13,091 nt of DNA from DASVLX01 sp035552275. Lineage in GTDB: Bacteria; Actinomycetota; Actinomycetes; Mycobacteriales; Pseudonocardiaceae. Below are positions 5,273 to 13,091 of this stretch, piece by piece. Under the pieces are notes generated by a model. It was not told where the DNA came from, searched no databases, and saw only the letters and a program-made list of their open reading frames with translations. The translations under genes and the position numbers were made by a program. Position 1 is the first letter of the stretch, and each line of letters begins with the position of its first letter. The stretch is taken from contig DASZLR010000239.1 of assembly GCA_035552275.1 (NCBI GenBank), positions 1-13,091 of the forward strand. The letters are read 5' to 3'.

Positions 5273-6955
5273 GTGAACATGAAGGTCATGGGGCGAACCG
5301 AGGCGCTAACCCTGACAACGGGACTGACCACCGGTACCGGCCGGCGAGCCCGCGCCGCGCCGGTTGCTCGCGCGGGCGCGCTGTTCGAGCGGTACCTCGA
5401 TCCGACCGGACCGTATGCGGCCGCCTACGACGAGATGTTCGCCGCCGACGACGCCGTGCGCCCGTCCTACCGCGCGCTGCACGAGTCGATCGCCGGTCTG
5501 GACGCGGCGGACCTGACCGCCCGCGCCGCCGCGCTGGACCGGGCCCTGGCCGACCAGGGGATCACCTTCTCGCTGTCCGGCAAGGAACGGCCGTTGCCGC
5601 TGGACCTGGTGCCCAGGGTGATCGCGGCCGCCGACTGGGCGAAGGTGGAACGCGGTGTGACCCAGCGGGTCCGCGCCCTGGAGGCGTTTCTGGCCGACGT
5701 GTACGGCGAGGGCCGCATCCTGCGCGACCGGGTGCTGCCGCGTCGGCTGATCACCTCCTGCCCGCACTACCACCGTGAGGCGGTCGGGGTGGCGCCGCCC
5801 AACGGGGTGCGCATCCATGTCGCCGGGATCGACGTGGTGCGCGACGGCGCTGGCGTGTTCCGGGTGTTGGAGGACAATCTGCGCTCGCCGTCCGGGGTCT
5901 CCTACGTGATGGAGAACCGGCGCACGATGGCTCGGGTGTTCCCGGACCTGTTCGCCCGCTACCGGGTCCGGCCGGTTGGTGACTACGCCACTCACCTGCT
6001 GCGCGCGCTGCGGGCCGCCGCGCCGCATGTCGCCGAGCCGATGATCGTCGTGCTCACTCCGGGCGTGTACAACTCGGCGTATTTCGAGCACTCGCTGCTG
6101 GCCCGGCAGATGGGCGTGGAACTGGTGGAGGGCCGGGATCTGCTCTGCCGGGACAACGCGGTCTACATCCGCACCACCGAGGGCGAGCGGCAGGTGGACG
6201 TGATCTACCGCCGCATCGACGACGAGTTCCTCGATCCGGTGCACTTCCGGCCGGACTCGGTGCTCGGCGTGGCCGGCGCGCTCAACGCCGCCCGGGACGG
6301 CAATGTGGTGATCGCCAACGCGATCGGCAACGGCGTCGGCGACGACAAGCTGGTCTACACCTACGTGCCCGAGATGGTCCGCTACTACCTCGGCGAGAAG
6401 CCCATTCTGCCCAATGTGGACACCTTCCGGTGCTGGCTGCCGGACGAGCTCGCACATGTGCTGGACCACCTGGACGAGCTGGTGATCAAGCCGGTCGAAG
6501 GCTCCGGCGGCTACGGGATCGTGTTCGGCCCCCACGCGTCCGCCAAGGAACTGGCCGCGGTGCGCCGGCGGGTGCGGGCCAACCCGCGCGGCTGGATCGC
6601 GCAGCCGGTCGTGCAACTGTCCACCGTTCCGGCGAAGGTCGGCGACCGGCTGGTGCCCCGGCATGTCGACCTGCGACCGTTCGCGGTCAATGACGGGACC
6701 GACGTCTTTGTGCTGCCCGGCGGGCTGACCAGGGTCGCCTTGCCCGAGGGCAGCATGGTGGTGAACTCGTCGCAGGGCGGCGGCTCCAAGGACACCTGGG
6801 TGCTGGCGCCGCGGTTCTCCGACGCCGCCCGGGAGCTCGCCGCCTCGGCGTTGGTGTCCAAGTCCAGTGTGGATGGAGTGCTGTCGCAGCGCGGCCCGGA
6901 CCTGGCGGCCGAGCATCGGGTCGAGCTCACCATGCCGCAGCAGCAACAGCAGTGA
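5273..6955 (+). CDS. Circularly permuted ATP-grasp protein (DUF404/DUF407 type)
   Basis: Predicted ATP-dependent carboxylate-amine ligase whose substrates are unknown; homologue of M. tuberculosis Rv2411c (from memory, about 550 residues; here 560). Conserved family stretches are intact: DNLRSPSG (201-208), a long block with YRRIDDEFLDP, ANAIGNGVGDDK (about 350), the glycine-rich IKPVEGSGGYG (405-415), DLRPF (466-470) and NSSQGGGSKDTW. No signal peptide or membrane segment is seen. Starts at 5273 (GTG), 5279 (ATG) and 5288 (ATG) are all possible because none has a clear ribosome-binding site, so the first five residues are uncertain. It is the first gene of a three-gene cassette: 71 nt after holA and 26 nt before the alpha-E gene. 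The protein ends in five glutamines (556-560). Predicted in the literature on ATP-grasp amidoligases (Iyer, Aravind and colleagues) to work with alpha-E and transglutaminase partners in peptide synthesis or tagging. Confidence 0.9.
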   Translation: MNMKVMGRTEALTLTTGLTTGTGRRARAAPVARAGALFERYLDPTGPYAAAYDEMFAADDAVRPSYRALHESIAGLDAADLTARAAALDRALADQGITFSLSGKERPLPLDLVPRVIAAADWAKVERGVTQRVRALEAFLADVYGEGRILRDRVLPRRLITSCPHYHREAVGVAPPNGVRIHVAGIDVVRDGAGVFRVLEDNLRSPSGVSYVMENRRTMARVFPDLFARYRVRPVGDYATHLLRALRAAAPHVAEPMIVVLTPGVYNSAYFEHSLLARQMGVELVEGRDLLCRDNAVYIRTTEGERQVDVIYRRIDDEFLDPVHFRPDSVLGVAGALNAARDGNVVIANAIGNGVGDDKLVYTYVPEMVRYYLGEKPILPNVDTFRCWLPDELAHVLDHLDELVIKPVEGSGGYGIVFGPHASAKELAAVRRRVRANPRGWIAQPVVQLSTVPAKVGDRLVPRHVDLRPFAVNDGTDVFVLPGGLTRVALPEGSMVVNSSQGGGSKDTWVLAPRFSDAARELAASALVSKSSVDGVLSQRGPDLAAEHRVELTMPQQQQQ

Positions 6956-6966
6956 CCGGTAGCGGC

Positions 6967-6974
6967 AAGGAGGT
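6967..6974 (+). promoter_or_regulatory. Strong ribosome-binding site of the alpha-E gene
   Basis: AAGGAGGT, a near-perfect match to the 16S 3' end, ends 7 nt before the GTG at 6982 and fixes that start. Confidence 0.85.
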
Positions 6975-6981
6975 GGCCTGA

Positions 6982-7929
6982 GTGCTCGCCCGAAACGCGG
7001 AATCGCTGTACTGGATCGGCCGATACGTCGAGCGGGCCGATGACACCGCGCGCATCCTGGACGTGTCGGTGCACGAACTGCTGGAGGACGCCAGCGTCGA
7101 TCCGGACCTGGCGAGTCGTCAACTGCTGAACGTGCTGGGGATCGAGCCGTCGGCGGACGAGCCGCTGAACGTCTGGTCGCTGACCGAGCTGGTGGCCTAC
7201 TCGGCCGGCAACAGCGGCTCCATCGTCGACTCGATCACCAGCGCGCGGGAGAACACCCGCGGCGCCCGCGAGGTGGTGCCGACCGAGCTGTGGCTGTGCC
7301 TCAACGCGACCTGGCGCGCACTGCCCGAGCGGGAAACGCATTCGCGTCGCGTGGGACCGCACGCATTTCTGTCCTTTGTGGAGGAGCGCGCCGCGATGTT
7401 CGCCGGCCTGGCCGACTCCACGATGAGCCGGGACGACGGCTGGCGGTTCCTGGTGCTGGGCCGATCTGTCGAGCGCGCCGACATGGTGCTGCGGCTGCTG
7501 CTGTCGCGGGTGCGGGACAAGGCGTCCTCGCCGGGCTGGATGACCGTGCTCCGCTCGGCCGGCGCGCAGGACACCTACCTGCGCACCTACCGGGGTGTGC
7601 TGGACGCCGGTCGGGTGGTGCAGTTCCTGTTGCGGGACAGGCTGTTCCCGCGTTCGGTGTTCCACGCGCTGCTCCAGGCAGAGTCCTGTCTGGAGGCGCT
7701 GGACCACCGGCCGGGCGAGCGGGTGGTGGAGAAGCCGGAGGCGCTGCGGCTGCTCGGCCGGGCCCGCAGCGAACTGGAGTTCCTGCGCCCGGACGACCTG
7801 CTGGATGGGCTGCCTCGCCGGCTGGGCGGGCTGCAGGCGACGATCAAAGAGGTCGGCGAGGCGGTGTCCGGCCAGTTCTTCCACACCGCTCCGTGGGTGG
7901 CCTGGGCGAACGCGGAGGTGCTGGCATGA
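6982..7929 (+). CDS. Alpha-E domain protein (DUF403)
   Basis: All-helical protein of 315 residues, near the size of M. tuberculosis Rv2410c (from memory). It begins with the family signature MLARNAESLYWIGRYVERADDTAR (1-24, key residues Y10, W11, G13, R14, E17, R18) and repeats the theme at 154-167, with W154, G160, R161 and the ERAD motif at 164-167, suggesting an internal duplication. The biochemical role is unknown; the family is nearly always encoded beside a circularly permuted ATP-grasp protein and a transglutaminase, so it is thought to be a partner or scaffold of the ligase. No catalytic motif or membrane segment is seen. It is 13 nt before the transglutaminase gene, so the three are very likely one operon. 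Confidence 0.9.
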   Translation: MLARNAESLYWIGRYVERADDTARILDVSVHELLEDASVDPDLASRQLLNVLGIEPSADEPLNVWSLTELVAYSAGNSGSIVDSITSARENTRGAREVVPTELWLCLNATWRALPERETHSRRVGPHAFLSFVEERAAMFAGLADSTMSRDDGWRFLVLGRSVERADMVLRLLLSRVRDKASSPGWMTVLRSAGAQDTYLRTYRGVLDAGRVVQFLLRDRLFPRSVFHALLQAESCLEALDHRPGERVVEKPEALRLLGRARSELEFLRPDDLLDGLPRRLGGLQATIKEVGEAVSGQFFHTAPWVAWANAEVLA

Positions 7930-7942
7930 GGATGGTGCACCA

Positions 7943-8785
7943 GTGAGCTGGCAGCTTCGGGTCGTGCACAGCACCGGCTACCGATACGAGGTCCCGGCGG
8001 CGCAGTCGTTCAACGAGGTTCGGCTGACGCCACGCGCCGACCGCCGGCAGGCCCTGCTGTTCTCCCGCATCGAGACCACCCCGTCCAGCCGGTTGTTCCG
8101 CTACACCGACTACTGGGGCACTGTGGTCAGCTCGTTCGATGTGCACGCCGCGCACACCGAGCTCAAGGTGGTCGCGTCCTCGGTGGTCGAGACCGCGAAC
8201 GAGGCCGCGCCGGTGGAGCGCGTCGGCTGGCGCGACCTCCGGGAATCCGAGGTGTTGGACCGCTACGCGGAGTTCCTGCAGTCCACTCAGTACACGCCGG
8301 CGGATCGGGAGCTGACCTCGATGAGCCGGAAGCTGCGGCGCGGCAGTGAACCGGCCGAGGCGGTGCTCACCGCCGCGAACTGGGTGCACAAGCAGCTCAC
8401 CTACCAGCCCGGCAGCACCGGCGTGCACAGCTCGGCCAGCGACGCCTGGCACGCCCGGGAAGGCGTCTGCCAGGACTACGCGCACGTCACGCTGGTTCTG
8501 TTGCGCGCCATGGGAATCCCGGCCCGCTACGTGTCCGGCTACCTGCACGCCCAGCCCGAGGCCGAGCTGGGCGAGGTGGTGCGCGGCGAGAGCCACGCCT
8601 GGATCGAGGCGTGGACCGGCGGCTGGTGGGCCTACGATCCGACGAACGCCATTCCGATCGGCGAGCGGCACGTGTGGGTGGCGGTCGGCCGGGACTACGC
8701 CGATGTCGCTCCGCTGAAGGGGATCTACAGCGGGGGCAACTCGTCGGCGCTGGACGTCTCGGTGGACGTCACCCGGCTCGCCTGA
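7943..8785 (+). CDS. Transglutaminase-like cysteine peptidase/transferase
   Basis: Papain-like-fold protein of 280 residues, near the size of M. tuberculosis Rv2409c (from memory). The N-terminal part (about 1-90, starting MSWQLRVVHSTGYRYE) matches the bacterial transglutaminase N-terminal domain, and the catalytic core follows. The triad is visible: C176 in GVCQDYAH, H218 in ESHAWIEAW and D232 in YDPTNA. It could hydrolyse or transfer amide bonds; which one is unknown. No secretion signal is seen, so it should act in the cytoplasm with the ligase. The GTG at 7943 is the only nearby in-frame start, with GAGGATGG upstream. It is convergent with rpsT across only 30 bp. Confidence 0.9.
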   Translation: MSWQLRVVHSTGYRYEVPAAQSFNEVRLTPRADRRQALLFSRIETTPSSRLFRYTDYWGTVVSSFDVHAAHTELKVVASSVVETANEAAPVERVGWRDLRESEVLDRYAEFLQSTQYTPADRELTSMSRKLRRGSEPAEAVLTAANWVHKQLTYQPGSTGVHSSASDAWHAREGVCQDYAHVTLVLLRAMGIPARYVSGYLHAQPEAELGEVVRGESHAWIEAWTGGWWAYDPTNAIPIGERHVWVAVGRDYADVAPLKGIYSGGNSSALDVSVDVTRLA

Positions 8786-8815
8786 GCGGCGAGCGCAGGG
8801 TGACTACCCGGCTGA

Positions 8816-9076
8816 TTACAGGGCGTTTGCCCGCTGCGCCATCGAAGACTTCTTGTTCGCCGCCTGGTTGGGGTGGATAACACCCTTGCTGGCCGCCTTG
8901 TCCAGCTTGCGGCTGGCTTCCTGCAGCAGCGTGACGGCCTTGTCCTTGTCACCGGCGTCGGCGGCCTCGCGGAACTTGCGAACGGCGGTCTTCACGGCGG
9001 ACTTCACCGACTTGTTGCGCTGCCGGGCCTGCTCGTTGGTCCGGATCCGCTTGATCTGCGACTTGATGTTGGCCAT
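8816..9076 (-). CDS. rpsT: 30S ribosomal protein S20
   Basis: Binds 16S rRNA early in assembly of the small ribosomal subunit. The protein has 86 residues, rich in Lys and Arg, with the family start MANIKSQIKRIRTNEQAR and the C-terminal stretch GVIHPNQAANKKS. The ATG at 9076 is preceded by GGAG with a 9-nt spacer; an ATG five codons further upstream gives an unlikely MERRR extension. It has its own leader of about 120 nt with a strong hairpin and a likely promoter. It is single, on the opposite strand to its neighbours, as in other actinobacteria. Confidence 0.97.
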   Translation of the reverse strand: MANIKSQIKRIRTNEQARQRNKSVKSAVKTAVRKFREAADAGDKDKAVTLLQEASRKLDKAASKGVIHPNQAANKKSSMAQRANAL

Positions 9077-9130
9077 GCGGCGGCGCTCCATTCAGTGCTG
9101 CTGGGGACGGTCATGCCGTGTTGGTGTGGC

Positions 9131-9163
9131 CCTGCCGCCGGTCGAACCGGCGTGGTGTGCAGG
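9131..9163 (-). promoter_or_regulatory. Hairpin in the rpsT leader
   Basis: A perfect 7-bp stem CGCCGGT/ACCGGCG with a 3-nt loop (9136-9142, 9146-9152) sits on an outer 5-bp stem CCTGC/GCAGG (9159-9163 with 9131-9135), separated by a 6-nt bulge on one side. It lies 55-87 nt before the rpsT start codon. It may serve S20 autoregulation or attenuation, as S20 controls its own synthesis in Escherichia coli, but no binding site is proven here. Confidence 0.5.
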
Positions 9164-9201
9164 CTTCCTCCCTGACGGAATGCCACACGGCACGAGGGCC
9201 A

Positions 9202-9229
9202 AGGATAACAGGCATACCCGGTCGGTTCC
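9202..9229 (-). promoter_or_regulatory. Likely rpsT promoter
   Basis: On the - strand an extended -10 element TGTTATCCT (TATCCT at 9202-9207) lies 16-17 nt downstream of CGGAAC(C) (GGAAC at 9225-9229). Transcription would begin about 120 nt before the rpsT ATG. GGAAC also resembles a -35 box of stress (ECF) sigma factors, but the spacing to a matching -10 is not ideal. Confidence 0.45.
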
Positions 9230-9272
9230 GGCGCAGTGCCCGGCACACCGAACCCGAGTGGAGAGGCGGCCC

Positions 9273-10154
9273 ATGAGTCCCGGTCTGAGTCCCGCGGCGA
9301 TGCTGCTGATCGTGGTCGCCGCGGTGGCGCACGCCGGCTGGAACCTGTCCGCCAAGCGGGCCGGCGGCGGAGCGGTGTTCGCCTGGCTGTACCTGGCCGC
9401 GTCGATGGTGTTGCTGGTGCCGGCCGCCGTGCTGGACCTCATGCTCGGCCGGCAGCATCCCAGCTGGGTCTGGCTTGGCGCGGCCTCGGTCAGCGGGCTG
9501 CTGGAACTGGCCTACTTCCTGCTGCTGCGGCGTGGCTACGCGGTCGGCGACATGTCCGTGGTCTATCCGCTGGCCAGGGGCACCGGACCACTGCTGTCAG
9601 TGCTGGCCGCGGTGCTGCTGTTCGGCGAGCGGCTGTCCGCGATGGCGCTGGCTGGTGCGGGCGCGGTGGTCGCCGGGGTGGTCGTGATCGGCTCCGGGCG
9701 CTCGGGCGACGCTGGGCAGCATCCGGGCCGGAACCTGCGATCACTGGGATACGCGCTGGCCACCGGCGCCACCATCGCCGCCTACACACTGTGGGATGCG
9801 AACGCGGTCACCACGCTCGGCGTGCCGCCGCTGATCGAGTTCGCCGGCGGCACCGTGGTTCAGGTGCTGGCGATGACGCCGTACGCGCTGCTGCGGCGCC
9901 GGTCGCTGCCGGAGCTGTGGCGGGCCCACCGCGTCGACGCGCTGGTGATCGCGGTGCTCTCGCCGCTGGCCTATGTGCTGGTGCTGTACGCGATGCGGAT
10001 CGCGCCGGTGGCGCTGGTCGCGCCGGCCCGTGAGCTGAGCATCGTGGTGGGCGGCGTGATCGCGTGGCGGGTGCTGGGCGAGCCGCGGCCGGTTCGCCGG
10101 CTGACCGGTTCGGTGATCGTGCTCGCCGGGGTGGTCGCACTGGCCCTGTCCTGA
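9273..10154 (+). CDS. EamA/DMT-superfamily transporter
   Basis: Predicted inner-membrane carrier of the drug/metabolite transporter superfamily; substrate unknown. The protein has 293 residues, almost wholly hydrophobic, with about ten membrane helices. Two EamA halves can be seen: the first up to about residue 135, ending in the family pattern PLARGTGPLLSVLAAVLLFGE, and the second from about 150, ending in APARELSIVVGGVIAWRVLGE. The ATG at 9273 is preceded by GGAGAGG with a 6-nt spacer. It is divergent from rpsT and 14 nt before the VOC gene, which suggests cotranscription. Possible substrates of such carriers include amino acids and metabolites; nothing here narrows it. Confidence 0.88.
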   Translation: MSPGLSPAAMLLIVVAAVAHAGWNLSAKRAGGGAVFAWLYLAASMVLLVPAAVLDLMLGRQHPSWVWLGAASVSGLLELAYFLLLRRGYAVGDMSVVYPLARGTGPLLSVLAAVLLFGERLSAMALAGAGAVVAGVVVIGSGRSGDAGQHPGRNLRSLGYALATGATIAAYTLWDANAVTTLGVPPLIEFAGGTVVQVLAMTPYALLRRRSLPELWRAHRVDALVIAVLSPLAYVLVLYAMRIAPVALVAPARELSIVVGGVIAWRVLGEPRPVRRLTGSVIVLAGVVALALS

Positions 10155-10168
10155 CGGGCGGGGTATCC

Positions 10169-10564
10169 ATGTTTCCCATGGAGGTCCTGAGCAGCCGGTT
10201 GCTGATCCGGCCACGCGACCCGGAGACGACCACCGCCTTCTATCGGGAGGTGCTCGGTCTCGCCGTCTACCGGGAGTTCCCCGGTGGCACGGTGTTCTTC
10301 CTGGGCCAGAGCCTGCTGGAAGTGTCCGGCTCGTCAGATGCGGAATCGATGGTCAGCCCGGTCACCCAGCTGTGGTTGCAGGTGCGTGACCTGCGAGGAA
10401 CCACGGCTGAGCTGAAGCTTCGTGGTGTTCCGGTGCTGCGGGAGCCGCGCCGGGAGCCGTGGGGACTGGAGGAGATGTGGATCGCCGACCCGGACGGCCT
10501 GCGCATCGTGCTGGTCGAGGTGCCCGAGGGCCATCCGATCCGCACCGACACCCGCCGCCGGTGA
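10169..10564 (+). CDS. VOC-fold (glyoxalase/bleomycin-resistance-like) protein
   Basis: Small protein of 131 residues with the paired beta-alpha-beta-beta-beta units of the vicinal oxygen chelate fold: RPRDPETTTAFYREVLGLAV near the N-terminus and the closing signature WIADPDGLRIVLVEVP. The place on the first strand where metal-dependent glyoxalases carry His is an Arg here, so a metal-free binding protein is as likely as an enzyme. Function unknown. The ATG at 10169 has GGCGGGG 5 nt upstream; ATG 10178 is an alternative start. It lies between the EamA gene and lepA on the same strand. Confidence 0.85.
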   Translation: MFPMEVLSSRLLIRPRDPETTTAFYREVLGLAVYREFPGGTVFFLGQSLLEVSGSSDAESMVSPVTQLWLQVRDLRGTTAELKLRGVPVLREPRREPWGLEEMWIADPDGLRIVLVEVPEGHPIRTDTRRR

Positions 10565-10650
10565 GCTGGACTGCCGGCGCGCGGGCCCGGCGTCGACCCG
10601 TGGGACCATGGAGCGACTGATCCCGAGTTCCATCCCGCGAGGAAACCCGA

Positions 10651-12512
<1,862 letters not shown>

Positions 12513-12513
<1 letters not shown>

Positions 12514-12527
12514 TCCGCGCGGCGGAT
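12513..12527 (-). terminator. Intrinsic terminator of the dehydrogenase gene, shared with lepA end
   Basis: TCCGC/GCGGA (12514-12518 with 12522-12526) forms a small hairpin with a possible extra G-U pair. Read on the - strand it is followed, after CTAC, by TTTTT, which is the reverse of the lepA codons AAA AAG. This makes a hairpin plus U-tract for the - strand gene. On the + strand it could only act as a weak hairpin. Confidence 0.5.
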
Positions 12528-12529
12528 GA

Positions 12530-13091
12530 TCAGCGGACGAGCACGACCTTGCCCGCCGTCTCACCGTCCAACACCGTGCGCAGGCCCTGTTCCGCCTTCT
12601 CGAACGGCAGTTCGGCGCCGATCGTCGGCCGGATCTTGGCCTGTGCGCAGAAGCTGAGCAGATCGGCCAGCTCCGCCTTGGTGCCCATGGTCGAGCCGAT
12701 CACCCGCAGCTGTAGGAAGAACAGCCGCTGCAACTCGGCGGCGGTGGCGTCGCCGCTGGTCGCACCGGAGATCACCACGGCGCCGCCCGGCTTCACCGAT
12801 TTCATCGAGTGCGACCAGGTCGCCCGGCCCACGGTCTCGAACACCCCGTCGACCCGCTCGGGCAGCCGGGCGCCGGACTCGAAGGTGCCGTCCGCGCCGA
12901 GTTTGGCGGCCAGTTGGCGCTTCTGCTCGGTGCGGCCGGTTACCCACACCCGCATCCCGGCGGCCTTGCCGAGCGCGATCAGCGCGGTGGAGACGCCGCC
13001 GGAAGCGCCCTGAACCAGCATGGTCTGGCCGGGCCGCAGTCCGGATTGGACGAACAACATCCGGTACGCGGTCAGCCAGGCGGTGCCCATG
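12530..13091 (-). CDS. MDR-family zinc-independent dehydrogenase/quinone reductase, 5' end off-window
   Basis: The visible 186 residues form the nucleotide-binding half of a medium-chain dehydrogenase/reductase. MLVQGASGGVSTALIALGKAAG (about 24-45) is the Rossmann loop region, VTGRTEQKRQLAAKLGAD follows with a TGR pattern that suggests NADP(H), and GGAVVISGAT and the C-terminal GKVVLV are family typical. The catalytic N-terminal half lies outside the window; an ATG codon at 13090 is internal, because upstream frame is open and the preceding family region is missing. Substrate unknown. It is convergent with lepA across 16 bp. Confidence 0.9.
   Translation of the reverse strand, partial: MGTAWLTAYRMLFVQSGLRPGQTMLVQGASGGVSTALIALGKAAGMRVWVTGRTEQKRQLAAKLGADGTFESGARLPERVDGVFETVGRATWSHSMKSVKPGGAVVISGATSGDATAAELQRLFFLQLRVIGSTMGTKAELADLLSFCAQAKIRPTIGAELPFEKAEQGLRTVLDGETAGKVVLVR

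Noticed and set aside
5306..6946. 546-codon open frame on the - strand across the ATP-grasp gene
   Set aside because: Mirror of the G/C third-position pattern of the real gene; His/Arg/Gln-rich with no recognisable domain.
10573..10591. GCCGG/CCGGC hairpin between the VOC gene and lepA
   Set aside because: Only 5 bp with a 9-nt loop and no U-tract; expected by chance in GC-rich sequence.

Overview
This is a high-GC (roughly 70%) bacterial chromosome segment with the codon use (strong G/C third positions, frequent GTG starts and one TTG start), gene content and gene order of an actinobacterium. Gene order (comEC, holA, rpsT, lepA, plus an ATP-grasp/alpha-E/transglutaminase cassette) matches the Mycobacterium tuberculosis Rv2415c-Rv2404c neighbourhood as I remember it, so an actinomycete is safe. 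Pseudonocardiales is a guess. There are no mobile elements, CRISPR arrays, tRNAs or rRNAs. The window is mainly housekeeping plus one conserved module of poorly known function.

Layout. The 3' part of comEC (DNA-uptake channel, + strand) enters from the left and ends in a GC hairpin. A 332-bp convergent gap follows, holding a strong G-quadruplex motif. Next, on the - strand, is a zinc-ribbon threonine synthase (thrC), preceded by a textbook SAM-I (S-box) riboswitch whose closing helix runs into the thrC Shine-Dalgarno sequence. Divergent from it is holA (DNA polymerase III delta), with two interlocked inverted repeats just before its ribosome-binding site and a small repeat array in its 3' end.

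Then comes a tight + strand cassette: circularly permuted ATP-grasp protein, alpha-E protein and transglutaminase-like protein. It meets rpsT (ribosomal protein S20, - strand), which has a structured leader and a likely promoter. Divergent from rpsT is a + strand run: an EamA transporter, a VOC-fold protein and lepA (EF4, TTG start). The right edge holds the C-terminal half of an MDR dehydrogenase (- strand), convergent with lepA across a 16-bp gap that appears to hold its terminator.

How the genes work together. holA, rpsT and lepA serve replication and translation. The three-gene cassette is predicted, from comparative genomics of ATP-grasp amidoligases, to build and trim or transfer an unknown peptide or amide product. 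The SAM riboswitch ties thrC to methionine/SAM status, which is odd for a plain threonine-biosynthesis gene. I see no wholly unknown system. The best leads are the SAM-controlled thrC, the ligase/transglutaminase cassette and several unexplained nucleic-acid structures in the gaps.
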